Origin: Cryobacterium flavum
Lineage (GTDB): Bacteria > Actinomycetota > Actinomycetes > Actinomycetales > Microbacteriaceae
Direction of reading: 5' to 3'
Assembly: GCF_900103805.1 (NCBI RefSeq)
Contig: NZ_FNIB01000003.1
Span: forward strand, 262,987-326,986
DNA: 64,000 nt
Positions 55,090 through 64,000 of this stretch are shown here, in pieces. Within the stretch, counting starts at the first letter, position 1, and every line of letters begins with the position of its first letter. A program made the translations under genes and the position numbers. The notes beneath the pieces are model-generated. The model was given only the letters and a program-made list of their open reading frames with translations. It made no database searches and was not told where the DNA came from.

Positions 55090-56301
55090 GTGTCAAACAA
55101 TCAAAATTATTTAGCCGTCATCAAGGTTGTCGGCATCGGCGGTGGCGGCGTCAACGCCGTCAACCGCATGATCGAACTGGGCCTCCGCGGTGTCGAGTTC
55201 ATCGCCATCAATACGGATGCCCAGGCCCTGCTCATGAGCGACGCCGACGTCAAGCTCGACGTCGGTCGTGACCTCACCCGCGGCCTCGGTGCCGGTGCTG
55301 ACCCTGAGGTGGGTCGCCGCGCCGCCGAGGACCACGCCGAGGAGATCGAGGAAGCCCTCGCCGGGGCCGATATGGTCTTCGTCACCGCCGGCGAGGGTGG
55401 TGGCACCGGAACCGGTGGCGCCCCCGTCGTCGCCCGCATCGCCAAGTCGATCGGCGCCCTCACGATCGGTGTCGTCACCAAGCCGTTCGGCTTCGAGGGC
55501 AAGCGTCGCCAGGCGCAGGCCGAGACCGGTGTCGCCTCGCTCAAGAACGAGGTCGACACGCTCATCGTCGTACCCAACGATCGCCTGCTCGAGATCAGCG
55601 ACCGCGGCATCAGCATGCTCGAAGCTTTCGCGACCGCCGACCAGGTGCTCCTCGCCGGTGTGCAGGGCATCACCGACCTGATCACCACCCCCGGCCTGAT
55701 CAACCTCGACTTCGCCGACGTCAAGTCGGTCATGCAGGGTGCTGGCTCGGCCCTCATGGGCATCGGCTCAGCTCGCGGCGCCGACCGTGCCATCAAGGCG
55801 GCCGAACTGGCCGTCGCCTCGCCCCTGCTCGAAGCTTCGATCGACGGCGCGCACGGCGTGCTCCTGTCGATCCAGGGTGGATCCAACCTTGGTATTTTCG
55901 AGATCAACGACGCGGCCCGCCTCGTGCAAGAGGCCGTGCACCCCGAAGCCAACATCATCTTCGGTGCCGTCATCGACGACACTTTGGGTGACGAGGTACG
56001 GGTCACCGTCATCGCCGCCGGCTTCGACGGCGGCGAGCCCGGCGCCAAGGCGGTCGAGGTTCGCCGTGCCGACCTCGTCGCGGCTGGCATCGCGGCCGGC
56101 GCCGGAACGGCTGCCGCCGGAGCTGCGGCATCCGCTGGCAGCGCCACGGGAACCCCAGCGACCGACTCGGGCAGCTACAGCGACGGCGAGCTCGCGGCCT
56201 CCGTCTGGGGCGGCTCCGACGCCGGCAACGGCGTGACCGTGGCCGACCCGGCCTTTGAAGAAGAGGCCGACGACCTGGACATCCCCGACTTCCTCAAATA
56301 A
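55090..56301 (+). CDS. ftsZ: Cell division protein FtsZ
   Basis: A 403-residue tubulin homologue. The GTP-binding motif [16 protein letters not shown] and the start [20 protein letters not shown] are canonical, as is the T7 region ([13 protein letters not shown]). The C-terminal linker of about 70 residues is Ala/Gly-rich and ends in [10 protein letters not shown], the peptide bound by SepF. GTG 55090 follows GGAGG (55079-55083). It forms the Z-ring. Confidence 0.97.
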   Translation: MSNNQNYLAVIKVVGIGGGGVNAVNRMIELGLRGVEFIAINTDAQALLMSDADVKLDVGRDLTRGLGAGADPEVGRRAAEDHAEEIEEALAGADMVFVTAGEGGGTGTGGAPVVARIAKSIGALTIGVVTKPFGFEGKRRQAQAETGVASLKNEVDTLIVVPNDRLLEISDRGISMLEAFATADQVLLAGVQGITDLITTPGLINLDFADVKSVMQGAGSALMGIGSARGADRAIKAAELAVASPLLEASIDGAHGVLLSIQGGSNLGIFEINDAARLVQEAVHPEANIIFGAVIDDTLGDEVRVTVIAAGFDGGEPGAKAVEVRRADLVAAGIAAGAGTAAAGAAASAGSATGTPATDSGSYSDGELAASVWGGSDAGNGVTVADPAFEEEADDLDIPDFLK

Positions 56302-56388
56302 GGCGCGTTTACAGTAGTCCCGGGGACGATGTGTCAGAATGTCGACCCCGGGCGCACTGCCTTAATCGCACGTGACGAACAGAGCAGC

Positions 56389-57111
56389 ATGAGCATGGCA
56401 CTTCCTGACGCGGCGGCCGAACCGGCACCGGGCACAACGGCACCGAGCGATCTGGCCACCCGTCTGCAGACCGTGCGTGCTGGCGTCGCCGACGCCGCGG
56501 GTGAGGCTGGCCGTGACCCGGCCGACATCACCACGATCGTCGTCACCAAGTTTCACCCGATTTCATTGATCGAAGAGCTCTACGCCCTGGGTGTTCGCAA
56601 CCTGGGGGAGAACCGGCACCAGGAGGCGCAGGGCAAGGCAGCGTCGCTCGCTGATCTCGACCTCGTCTGGCACTTCGTCGGTCAGATTCAGGGCAAAAAG
56701 GCGCGCCAGGTGCGGGCCTACGCCAACGTCATCCACTCGATTGATCGAGAGTCATTGGTGAGCGCTCTCGGCTCGGAGGAAGCGAGCGTTGACTGCTTCA
56801 TTCAGGTGAATTTAACGGATGACGCGGCTCGCGGCGGTGTGGATCCCGCGAACCTGCCGGCCCTCGTCGACAGCGTTCAGGCCACACCGGGCCTCGTCCT
56901 GCTCGGCCTCATGGCCGTGGCGCCGCTCGGTGCTGAACCGCGACGGGCCTTTGCCCAGGTACGCGAGTTCAGCGAACAGATCCGCGGCCAGGCCCCGGAC
57001 GCCACCGCACTGTCCATGGGCATGAGCCAGGACTACGCGGCGGCCGTGCTCGAAGGGGCGACACACCTAAGAATTGGCACTGCAATCACCGGCAATCGCC
57101 CGGTGCTCTAA
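56389..57111 (+). CDS. yggS: PLP homeostasis protein YggS/YlmE
   Basis: A 240-residue PLP-binding protein. Lysine in TTIVVTKFHPISLIEELYAL is the PLP site; VRNLGENRHQEAQGK, HFVGQIQGKKARQV, LGLMAVAPLG and LSMGMSQDYAAAVLEGATHL are family signatures. ATG 56389 is nearest the family start; an ATG at 56329 would add 20 residues. In many actinobacteria a pgeF/yfiH gene lies between ftsZ and yggS; it is absent here. yggS next to sepF is a conserved pairing. Confidence 0.93.
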   Translation: MSMALPDAAAEPAPGTTAPSDLATRLQTVRAGVADAAGEAGRDPADITTIVVTKFHPISLIEELYALGVRNLGENRHQEAQGKAASLADLDLVWHFVGQIQGKKARQVRAYANVIHSIDRESLVSALGSEEASVDCFIQVNLTDDAARGGVDPANLPALVDSVQATPGLVLLGLMAVAPLGAEPRRAFAQVREFSEQIRGQAPDATALSMGMSQDYAAAVLEGATHLRIGTAITGNRPVL

Positions 57112-57146
57112 TAATCTCGAAGTAGCAAACCAACACGGAGGTCGAC

Positions 57147-57689
57147 ATGTCCAACCCGCTCAAGAAAACCATGGTCTACCTGGGTCTGGCAGACGAAGAG
57201 CTGGAGTACCAGGCACCCGCCGGTACCGGCAATTCCAACAGCGGCTCCAGTAACCATGCCGCTGCCAATCACGTGAGCGCCGTTCCCGCACGCGGGCACG
57301 ACAGCAATGCCCCTCATGCCAACGCGGCCCACCATGATGCCGGTCGTGCACCGGTGACCCCCCTGCGTAAGACTTCGACCCCCCAGAATGTGGCTGCGTC
57401 TGAAATGAATGAGATTCTCACGGTTCACCCTCGCGCCTACAAGGACGCCCAGGTCATCGCCGAGTCCTTCCGCGAAGGGATCCCGGTCATCATCAACCTG
57501 TCGCAGATGAGCGACGGCGATGCTCGCCGCCTCATCGACTTCGCGAGCGGCCTGTCGCAGGGCCTGTACGGCAAGATTGAGCGCGTCACCGCCAAAGTCT
57601 TCCTGCTCTCGCCGTCCCACGTCGTCGTCTCCGGCGACAGCACCACCGAAGAGGGCGCTGAAGACAGCTCCTTCTTCGCGCAAGGCTAG
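57147..57689 (+). CDS. sepF: Cell division protein SepF
   Basis: A 180-residue Z-ring membrane anchor. [14 protein letters not shown] is the N-terminal amphipathic membrane-binding segment, the middle (30-90) is a disordered stretch rich in Asn, His and Ala, and the C-terminal SepF domain begins [20 protein letters not shown] and includes [20 protein letters not shown]. In actinobacteria lacking FtsA and ZipA, SepF is the essential FtsZ anchor. ATG 57147 follows GGAGG. Confidence 0.95.
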   Translation: MSNPLKKTMVYLGLADEELEYQAPAGTGNSNSGSSNHAAANHVSAVPARGHDSNAPHANAAHHDAGRAPVTPLRKTSTPQNVAASEMNEILTVHPRAYKDAQVIAESFREGIPVIINLSQMSDGDARRLIDFASGLSQGLYGKIERVTAKVFLLSPSHVVVSGDSTTEEGAEDSSFFAQG

Positions 57690-57697
57690 ACTTAAGC

Positions 57698-58000
57698 GTG
57701 ACTGGTCTATCAATTCTGGGGAATCTTCTCTATTTCGTATTCTTCATGTACTTCCTCGTGCTCTGGGGTCGATTCATTATCGATCTCGTGCGCGGTGTCA
57801 ACCGGGCCTGGCGCCCGTTGGGTTTCCTGCTGGTGCTCGTCGAACTCGTCTACACGCTGACCGATCCGCCGGTACGTTTCTTCCGTCGTCTGGTTCCGCC
57901 GCTTCGCATCGGGCCCATCGCTTTGGATTTCGGCTTCACACTGACGATGCTTTGCTGCATCGTCGGCATGACCGTGGCAGGAATAATACAACGCGCCTAG
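57698..58000 (+). CDS. YggT-family membrane protein
   Basis: A 100-residue protein with two hydrophobic regions, LLYFVFFMYFLVLWGRFIID at the N-terminus and the C-terminal helix GFTLTMLCCIVGMTVAG. The centre has NRAWRPLGFLLVLVELVYTL and DPPVRFFRRLVPPLRIG, the YggT signature. Found between sepF and divIVA in most actinobacteria; role in envelope growth is suspected, not known. GTG start 8 bp after sepF. Confidence 0.92.
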   Translation: MTGLSILGNLLYFVFFMYFLVLWGRFIIDLVRGVNRAWRPLGFLLVLVELVYTLTDPPVRFFRRLVPPLRIGPIALDFGFTLTMLCCIVGMTVAGIIQRA

Positions 58001-58097
58001 CGGGGCATGTATCCTTGTCGGATGACTGGTTCGCCGTGAGCCCGTACTCGCTCGTCGGCAGCCCGTAGTTAATAAAATACTTGAGCCACTCATGGGC

Positions 58098-58126
58098 TTG
58101 AGTCAGTCAAATGTTCACAATAAATA
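58098..58126 (+). promoter_or_regulatory. SigA-type promoter of wag31
   Basis: TTGAGT (58098-58103), a 17-nt spacer and TAAATA (58121-58126) lie 22 bp before the wag31 ATG. The 148-bp gap after yggT is AT-richer than neighbouring DNA, which supports an independent promoter. Confidence 0.7.
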
Positions 58127-58148
58127 CAAGTTTTGAGGGTGGAAAGCC

Positions 58149-58751
58149 ATGGCGCTAACTCCGGAAGATGTAGTCAACAAAAGGTTCCAGTCGACCAAGT
58201 TCCGTGAGGGATACGATCAGGACGAGGTCGATGACTTTCTCGACGAGGTCGTCGTCGAACTGCGTCGCCTGACCAAGGAGAACGAGGAACTGCGGGGCCA
58301 GGTCGGCTCTGACGCTGCCCCGGCAGCTGAGGCTGCTCCGGTCGCTGCCGTGGTCGCTGAGCCCGTCGTGGTCGAACCCGTCGCCGCTCCTGTCGCCGCC
58401 GCACCAATCGACGAGACGGCCGGCACGACCAACCTGCTGCAGCTGGCTCGCCGCCTGCACGAAGAGCACGTCAAGGAAGGCGCCGAGAAGCGCGACGCCT
58501 TGATCGCTGAAGGCCACGCCACAGCAGCACGCGTCATTGCCGAAGCCGAGACCCAGCAGCGCGTGCAACTGCAGAAGCTCGACCAGGAGCGTTCAACGCT
58601 CGAGGGCAAGATCGACGAGCTGCGTACGTTCGAGCGCGAGTACCGCCTGAAGCTCAAGAGCTACATCGAGGGCCAGCTCCACGACCTCGATGCGACCTCG
58701 GTCGACGCCGGCAACGCGCCGAAGCCCAGCTTCCAGGGCTTTGGAGCCTAG
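58149..58751 (+). CDS. wag31: Polar growth protein Wag31/DivIVA
   Basis: A 200-residue coiled-coil protein. MALTPEDVVNKRFQSTKFRE and GYDQDEVDDFLDEVVVELRR form the DivIVA membrane-binding head, which recognises curved membrane. An Ala/Pro/Val-rich linker (55-85) precedes the C-terminal coiled coil (95-180). It organises polar wall growth in actinobacteria and is often phosphorylated by PASTA kinases. ATG 58149 follows GGTGGAAAG. Confidence 0.95.
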   Translation: MALTPEDVVNKRFQSTKFREGYDQDEVDDFLDEVVVELRRLTKENEELRGQVGSDAAPAAEAAPVAAVVAEPVVVEPVAAPVAAAPIDETAGTTNLLQLARRLHEEHVKEGAEKRDALIAEGHATAARVIAEAETQQRVQLQKLDQERSTLEGKIDELRTFEREYRLKLKSYIEGQLHDLDATSVDAGNAPKPSFQGFGA

Positions 58752-59379
58752 GGCCCGAACGAAGAAGCGTTCGCGAGCGCTTATCGTTCTAGCCCTCGTC
58801 GCGCTGGGCGTTTACGCGCTCGATCAAGTCAGCAAGTACCTCGTCGTCGCTTCGATGACCGAGGGGTCCATGATTCGGGTTCTGAACGACGTGCTGCAAC
58901 TGCACTTTGTTCGGAACCCGGGCGCGGCGTTCTCCCTGGCCAGCGGCTCCACTTGGATCTTCTCGATCATCGCCGCGGCCGTCGTCATCTTCATCGTCTG
59001 GTTCGCCCGGCGCATCCGCTCGTTCGCCTGGGGACTGGTCTTCGGGCTCCTACTCGGCGGAGTGCTCGGCAACCTGACCGACCGGCTGCTGCGCGAACCC
59101 GGCTTCGGCGTCGGGCACGTCGTCGACTTCATCTCCACACCGTGGCTGCTGCCGGCGATCTATAACGTCGCCGACATGGCCATCGTGAGCAGCATGGTCA
59201 TCTTCATGATCTTGACCATTCGCGGCATCGGCCTCGACGGCAACAAGGTCGTGGCCGAAAGCAAGACCGCCACGCCAACACTGAAACAAACGGATGCTGT
59301 GACCCCCGATACCACCACCAGCGACACCGTTGCCCCCACCCGTGAACGGCCAGCCCCGGGCGCCGAGGCCCTGCGATGA
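58741..59379 (+). CDS. lspA: Lipoprotein signal peptidase LspA
   Basis: A 212-residue aspartyl signal peptidase with four membrane helices. [38 protein letters not shown] and [20 protein letters not shown] contain the conserved regions, including the two catalytic Asp (in TDR and VAD). The C-terminal 40 residues are Thr/Pro-rich. The start is unclear: TTG 58741 (overlapping wag31 by 11 bp) or ATG 58690 (62-bp overlap). It overlaps the rluD-type gene by ATGA. Confidence 0.92.
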   Translation: MEPRARTKKRSRALIVLALVALGVYALDQVSKYLVVASMTEGSMIRVLNDVLQLHFVRNPGAAFSLASGSTWIFSIIAAAVVIFIVWFARRIRSFAWGLVFGLLLGGVLGNLTDRLLREPGFGVGHVVDFISTPWLLPAIYNVADMAIVSSMVIFMILTIRGIGLDGNKVVAESKTATPTLKQTDAVTPDTTTSDTVAPTRERPAPGAEALR

Positions 59380-60326
59380 CCGGCTCCCCGGGCCTGTCCA
59401 GCCCCCCGGAGCGGCGATCACTGCCGCTCCCCGACGGTCTCGAAGGAGTGCGCGTCGACGCCGGCCTGGCCAAGCTGTTCGGTTTTTCCCGCAGCTTCGC
59501 TGCCGAGGTGTCCGAGGCCGGCGGAGTCGTGCTCGACGGCACCGTGGTGGGCAAGTCCGAACGTTTGCGGGCCGGCAGTTGGATCGAAGTGACCTGGCAG
59601 CCCAAACAGCCACTCCGCATCATCCCCATCGCCGTTCCCGACCTCACCGTTGTGCACGACGATGAGAGCATCATCGTGATCAACAAGCCGGCCGGTGTCG
59701 CCGCGCACGCGAGCGTCGGCTGGACCGGGCCGACCGTACCCGGGGCCCTCGCCGCTGCGGGTTTTCGCATCGCCACCTCCGGTGCCGCCGAGCGCGCGGG
59801 CATCGTGCACCGCCTCGACGTCGGCACGAGCGGTCTCATGGTCGTCGCCAAGTCGGAGACGGCCTATGTTGCACTCAAGAAGGCGTTCCACGACCGCGAG
59901 GTCGAGAAGATCTACCACACGGTCGTGCAAGGCCACCCCGACCCACTTGCCGGCACCATCGACGCCCCGATCGGCCGCCACCCGCGGTCGGACTGGAAGT
60001 TCGCGGTCATGGCCGACGGCAAGCCCTCGATCACCCACTACGAGACCCTCGAAGCCTTCCCCTACGGTTCCCTTCTCGAGGTGCACCTGGAGACGGGGCG
60101 CACCCACCAGATTCGGGTGCACATGACGGCCCAACGGCATCCGTGCGTCGGTGACGCCATGTACGGAGCCGATCCGTCGATCACCGCCCGGCTTGGTCTC
60201 AAACGCCAGTGGCTGCACGCTAAACAGTTGGCGTTCACTCACCCGGACAGTCACGAGTGGGTCACCTACAACGCCGACTACCCGGCCGACCTCTCGCACG
60301 CCCTCGCGGTGCTGCGCGGAGACTGA
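59376..60326 (+). CDS. rluD: RluA/RluD-family 23S rRNA pseudouridine synthase
   Basis: A 316-residue enzyme. The N-terminal S4 domain ([20 protein letters not shown]) is followed by the pseudouridine synthase domain with catalytic Asp in [16 protein letters not shown] and later [18 protein letters not shown]. Most likely target is helix 69 of 23S rRNA. The lspA-rluD pairing is common in actinobacteria. ATG 59376. Confidence 0.94.
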   Translation: MTGSPGLSSPPERRSLPLPDGLEGVRVDAGLAKLFGFSRSFAAEVSEAGGVVLDGTVVGKSERLRAGSWIEVTWQPKQPLRIIPIAVPDLTVVHDDESIIVINKPAGVAAHASVGWTGPTVPGALAAAGFRIATSGAAERAGIVHRLDVGTSGLMVVAKSETAYVALKKAFHDREVEKIYHTVVQGHPDPLAGTIDAPIGRHPRSDWKFAVMADGKPSITHYETLEAFPYGSLLEVHLETGRTHQIRVHMTAQRHPCVGDAMYGADPSITARLGLKRQWLHAKQLAFTHPDSHEWVTYNADYPADLSHALAVLRGD

Positions 60327-60374
60327 CCGAGGCCGACTCGTCCCTAATCGTTTCACCAACTCGTCGGAGTCCCT

Positions 60375-63300
60375 GTGAGTAACCCGGTCAGTGCCACTGA
60401 CAATTTCGTCCACCTGCACGTGCACAGCGAATATTCCATGCTCGACGGCGCCGCCCGGGTGAAACCCCTGATCAAAGCTGCGGTGGAGCAGGGGATGCCG
60501 GCGGTCGCGATCACCGACCACGGCAACGTGTTCGGCGCCTTCGACTTTTGGAAGAGCGCGACCGACGCCGGCATCAAGCCGATCATCGGCACCGAGGCGT
60601 ACATCACGCCCGGCACCGATCGTCGCGACAAGACCCGGGTGCGCTGGGGCACGAGCGGGCAGAACCGTGACGACGTGGGTGGCGCCGGCTCGTACACCCA
60701 CATGACGTTGCTCTCCGAGAACACGGCGGGCATGCACAACCTGTTCCGGCTCTCGTCGAAGGCGAGCCTCGAGGGCTACTACTTCAAACCGCGCATGGAC
60801 CGCGAGCTGCTCAGCCAGTTCTCCAAAGGCTTGATCGGCACGACCGGATGCGTCGGTGGCGAAGTGCAGACCCGCCTGCGCCTCGGTCAGTACGAGGAAG
60901 CCAAGAAAGCCGCCGGCGATTTTCAGGACATCTTCGGCAAGGAGAATTTCTTCTGCGAGATCATGGACCACGGCATCGACATCGAACGCCGCACCATGAC
61001 CGACCTGCTCAAGCTGGCCAAGGAGCTCGACTTGCCGCTGCTGGCCAGCAACGACCTGCACTACACCCACGCGCACGACGCCACCGCGCACGCCGCTCTG
61101 CTCTGCGTGCAGTCGGCATCGACCCTCGACGACCCGAACCGGTTCAAGTTCGACTCCAACGAGTTCTACCTGAAGACGGCCGCTCAGATGAGGCACCTGT
61201 TTCGGGACCACCCCGAGTCCTGCGACAACACGCTGCTCATCGCCGAGCGCTGCGAGGTGGAATTCAACACCCAAGCCAACTACATGCCCCGTTTTCCCTG
61301 CCCGGAGGGTGAGAACGAGGAAAGCTGGTTCATCAAGGAGAACGAGATCGGGCTGGCCAAGCGCTACCCGAAGGGCATCCCCGCAGATGTGCGAAAGCGT
61401 GCCGACTACGAAATCGGCATCATCGTGCAGATGGGATTCCCCGGCTACTTTCTGGTCGTCGCCGACTTCATCATGTGGTCCAAGCAGCAGGGAATCCGTG
61501 TCGGCCCCGGCCGTGGTTCGGGTGCCGGCTCGATGGTCGCCTACGCGATGGGCATCACCGACCTCGACCCGCTCGTGCACGGCCTCATCTTCGAACGGTT
61601 CTTGAACCCCGACCGCGTCTCCATGCCCGACTTCGACGTCGACTTCGACGAGCGTCGCCGCGGTGAGGTCATCAAATACGTCACCGAGAAGTACGGCGAG
61701 GAACGCGTCGCCCAGATCGTCACCTACGGCACGATCAAGGCCAAGCAGGCCCTGAAAGACGCCTCCCGCGTGCTCGGCTTTCCGTTCGGCATGGGCGACA
61801 AGCTCACCAAGGCCATGCCGCCGGCGATCATGGGCAAGGACGTGCCACTGACCGGTATGTTCGACAAAGACCACCCGCGCTACCGCGAAGCAGCCGACTT
61901 TCGGGCCGTGATCGAAAGCGACCCCGAGGCCCGCACCGTCTTCGACACGGCCCTCGGCCTGGAGAATCTCAAGCGCCAGTGGGGCGTGCACGCCGCCGGC
62001 GTGATCATGTCGAGCGACCCTTTGATCGACATCATCCCGATCATGAAACGTGAAGCGGATGGCCAGGTGGTAACGCAATTCGACTACCCCGCCTCCGAAG
62101 CGCTCGGACTGATCAAGATGGACTTCCTCGGGCTGCGCAACCTCACCATCATCGACGACACCCTCGACAACATCGCCGTGAACCGCGGCCACCGACCCGT
62201 ACTCGAAGACCTCGGCCTGGAAGACCCCGCCGCGTACGAACTGCTCGCCCGCGGCGACACCCTCGGCGTGTTCCAGCTTGACGGCGGGCCGATGCGCGCC
62301 CTGCTGCGGCTGATGAAACCCGACAACTTCGAAGACATCTCGGCCGTCATCGCGCTGTACCGCCCGGGGCCCATGGGCGCCAACTCGCACACCAACTACG
62401 CGCTGCGGAAGACCGGCGTGCAGGAGATCATCCCGATCCATGCAGAGCTTGAGGAAGCCCTGAAAGATGTCATCGGCAACACCTACGGCCTGATCGTCTA
62501 CCAGGAGCAGGTCATGTCGATCGCGCAGGTGCTCGCCGGCTTCACGCTCGGTGAAGCCGACCTGCTGCGCCGCGCCATGGGTAAGAAGAAGAAGTCCGAG
62601 CTGGATAAGCAGTTCGAGGGCTTCTCCAAGGGCATGCAGGACCGCGGCTATTCAATGGACGCCGTCACCACGGTCTGGAATATCCTGCTGCCATTCTCCG
62701 ACTACGCCTTCAACAAGGCACACTCCGCCGCCTACGGCGTGCTCTCCTACTGGACCGCGTACCTCAAGGCCGTCTACCCGGCCGAATACATGGCCGCCCT
62801 GCTCACGAGCGTCGGTGACTCCCGCGACAAGCTCGCGCTCTACCTCAACGAGTGCCGCCGCATGGGCATCCAGGTGCTGGCGCCCGACGTGAACGAGTCG
62901 ATCGGGTTCTTCGCGGCCGTTGGCACGGACATCCGTTTTGGTTTGGGTGCCGTGCGCAACGTGGGCTTCAACGTGGTCGAGGCCATTCGCGGTGCCCGCG
63001 AGGAGAAGGGGCGCTTCGAGTCGTTCCACGACTTTCTGCGCAAGGTGCCGCTTCCTGTCGCCAACAAGCGCACGATCGAATCTCTGGTCAAGGCCGGGGC
63101 GTTCGATTCGCTCGGCGCGACCCGGCGCGGCATGGTTGAGATTCACGAATCCGCCGTCGAATCGGCCGTCAAGATCAAGCGCGAAGAGAGCAACGGCAAC
63201 ATCGGGTTCGACTTCGACAGCCTGTTCGACGAACCGCAGGACACTGAGCAGGTGCCGGACCGGCCGGAATGGAGCAAGAAGGAGAAGCTCGCCTACGAAC

Positions 63301-63905
63301 GCGACATGCTCGGGCTCTACGTGTCCGACCATCCGCTCGCCGGGTTGGAGATCCCGCTCGCCAAGCATGCCAGCACCACGATCGCCGACCTGATCGCCTC
63401 AGAGTCGACCGAGGACGGCGACACGGTGACCGTGGCCGGCCTGATCACGAGCGTGCAGCATCGCATCGCGAAGAAGTCGGGCAACCAGTACGGCATGATC
63501 CAGGTCGAGGACTTCGGCGGTGAGATCACCGCGATGTTCATGGGCAAGGCCTACCTCGAGTTCGCGCCGGAACTGATCAGCGACTCGGTCGTCGTGGTGC
63601 GTGGGCGGGTGAGCCTGCGCGACGACGGCATGAACCTGCACGCGTTCAGCGTGTTCCAGCCGGAGCTCGGGCAGGGTTCAGACCAGAGCATGGTCTCGAT
63701 CACCGTGGGGGAGGCCCGTGCGACGACCGACACGGTAAGTGCGCTCGGTGAGATTCTCAAGCGCCACGCCGGCGACGCCGAGGTGCGGCTCAAACTGGTC
63801 AAGGGTGATGTGGCCCGGGTGTTCGAGCTGCCGCACCGGGTGAAAGTGAGCGCCGACCTGTTCGGCGAACTCAAGAGCATTCTCGGCCCGAACTGCCTGA
63901 CCTGA
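60375..63905 (+). CDS. dnaE: DNA polymerase III alpha subunit DnaE1
   Basis: A 1176-residue replicative polymerase. N-terminal PHP domain (HLHVHSEYSMLDGAARV, ITDHGNV, SNDLHYTHAHD) retains the metal ligands used for proofreading in mycobacterial DnaE1. Polymerase motifs: GPGRGSGAGSMVAYAMG, MPDFDVDFDERRRGEVI (catalytic Asp), AFNKAHSAAYGVLSYWTAYL. An OB fold (TVAGLITSVQHRIAKKSG) lies at about 1000-1070. GTG 60375. It follows the rluD-type gene by 48 bp. Confidence 0.97.
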   Translation: MSNPVSATDNFVHLHVHSEYSMLDGAARVKPLIKAAVEQGMPAVAITDHGNVFGAFDFWKSATDAGIKPIIGTEAYITPGTDRRDKTRVRWGTSGQNRDDVGGAGSYTHMTLLSENTAGMHNLFRLSSKASLEGYYFKPRMDRELLSQFSKGLIGTTGCVGGEVQTRLRLGQYEEAKKAAGDFQDIFGKENFFCEIMDHGIDIERRTMTDLLKLAKELDLPLLASNDLHYTHAHDATAHAALLCVQSASTLDDPNRFKFDSNEFYLKTAAQMRHLFRDHPESCDNTLLIAERCEVEFNTQANYMPRFPCPEGENEESWFIKENEIGLAKRYPKGIPADVRKRADYEIGIIVQMGFPGYFLVVADFIMWSKQQGIRVGPGRGSGAGSMVAYAMGITDLDPLVHGLIFERFLNPDRVSMPDFDVDFDERRRGEVIKYVTEKYGEERVAQIVTYGTIKAKQALKDASRVLGFPFGMGDKLTKAMPPAIMGKDVPLTGMFDKDHPRYREAADFRAVIESDPEARTVFDTALGLENLKRQWGVHAAGVIMSSDPLIDIIPIMKREADGQVVTQFDYPASEALGLIKMDFLGLRNLTIIDDTLDNIAVNRGHRPVLEDLGLEDPAAYELLARGDTLGVFQLDGGPMRALLRLMKPDNFEDISAVIALYRPGPMGANSHTNYALRKTGVQEIIPIHAELEEALKDVIGNTYGLIVYQEQVMSIAQVLAGFTLGEADLLRRAMGKKKKSELDKQFEGFSKGMQDRGYSMDAVTTVWNILLPFSDYAFNKAHSAAYGVLSYWTAYLKAVYPAEYMAALLTSVGDSRDKLALYLNECRRMGIQVLAPDVNESIGFFAAVGTDIRFGLGAVRNVGFNVVEAIRGAREEKGRFESFHDFLRKVPLPVANKRTIESLVKAGAFDSLGATRRGMVEIHESAVESAVKIKREESNGNIGFDFDSLFDEPQDTEQVPDRPEWSKKEKLAYERDMLGLYVSDHPLAGLEIPLAKHASTTIADLIASESTEDGDTVTVAGLITSVQHRIAKKSGNQYGMIQVEDFGGEITAMFMGKAYLEFAPELISDSVVVVRGRVSLRDDGMNLHAFSVFQPELGQGSDQSMVSITVGEARATTDTVSALGEILKRHAGDAEVRLKLVKGDVARVFELPHRVKVSADLFGELKSILGPNCLT

Positions 63906-63972
63906 TCCTCGGACCGGATTTCGTCACCGCAGACCGCAGATGACTGACAGGATGCGAGCCTAGGCTGGCAGC

Positions 63973-64000
63973 ATGCACAAGCGAGAGCCGATCTACCAGG
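63973..64000 (+). CDS. Start of an unidentified gene (cut by window edge)
   Basis: ATG 63973 opens a frame beginning MHKREPIYQ that runs off the window. Only nine codons are visible, so no family can be named. It lies 67 bp after dnaE on the same strand. No strong Shine-Dalgarno sequence is evident (GGCTGGCAG just upstream), so this start may be wrong. Confidence 0.3.

Noticed and set aside
59418..62441. 1007-codon open frame on the minus strand opposite dnaE and the rluD-type gene
   Set aside because: It is the antisense shadow of GC-rich coding DNA; composition is His/Asp/Gly/Val-rich with no recognisable domain, while the plus strand encodes intact DnaE.

Overview
The window is a high-GC actinobacterial chromosome segment, most likely from a motile, carotenoid-pigmented member of the Microbacteriaceae (Cryobacterium/Leifsonia-like). 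The evidence is the strongly GC-rich third codon position, many GTG starts, 1-8 bp gene overlaps (ATGA, GTGA, TAGTG), a decaprenoxanthin-type C50 carotenoid operon, actinobacterial regulators (GarA, FtsR, a ResR/McdR-like MerR protein, Wag31, SepF) and a dcw cluster joined to aroG, a PASTA kinase and a polyprenyl synthase in the order known from Mycobacterium.

Layout. (1) 1-302: 3' end of a gene with a DUF559/VSR-like nuclease fold. (2) 437-10991: one flagellar operon, flbD-motAB-fliMNOPQR-flhBA, then an FlhF-like protein without a P-loop and a CsrA with a long tail. (3) 11042-17123, minus strand: carotenoid operon idi-crtE-crtB-crtI-crtYe-crtYf-crtEb followed by an S4-domain gene, with a divergent MarR regulator (17206-17775) and a palindromic operator candidate between them. 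(4) 17785-21746: apt, a NUDIX gene, a CDP-alcohol phosphatidyltransferase, garA and two MerR regulators (FtsR and a ResR/McdR homologue). (5) 21863-33466: an orphan ParA, pyruvate carboxylase, an EspI/MinD-like ATPase, peptide deformylase, long-chain acyl-CoA ligase, a ROK kinase, an acyltransferase and class II DAHP synthase. (6) 33467-34136: gene-free, rich in hairpins and dispersed repeats. (7) 34137-39780: PASTA kinase, LysM protein, Rv2175c-like HTH protein, polyprenyl diphosphate synthase, DUF3040 protein. (8) 40057-58751: division and cell-wall cluster mraZ-rsmH-ftsL-ftsI-murE-murF-mraY-murD-ftsW-murG-murC-ftsQ-ftsZ-yggS-sepF-yggT-wag31. (9) 58741-63905: lspA, an RluD-type pseudouridine synthase and dnaE; a further gene appears to start at 63973.

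How the parts fit. The dcw genes build lipid II (MurE, MurF, MurD, MurC, MraY, MurG), polymerise it at the septum (FtsW, FtsI, FtsQ, FtsL) and position growth (FtsZ, SepF, Wag31). MraZ (with its own GTGGA boxes) and FtsR (by homology an activator of ftsZ) are the likely regulators, and the PASTA kinase and GarA form the phospho-signalling layer. The carotenoid operon runs from isopentenyl diphosphate isomerisation to a cyclised C50 carotenoid. The flagellar operon supplies stator, switch and export gate but no rod, hook or filament genes, so the rest of the flagellum must be encoded elsewhere.

No tRNA, rRNA, CRISPR array, transposase or prophage gene was seen. The points most worth a second look are the FlhF-like pseudo-GTPase/CsrA pair, the EspI-like ATPase, the altered MurE specificity loop, the structured repeats at 33.5-33.9 kb and 54.7 kb, and the high frequency of the 7-mer CGGATGC.
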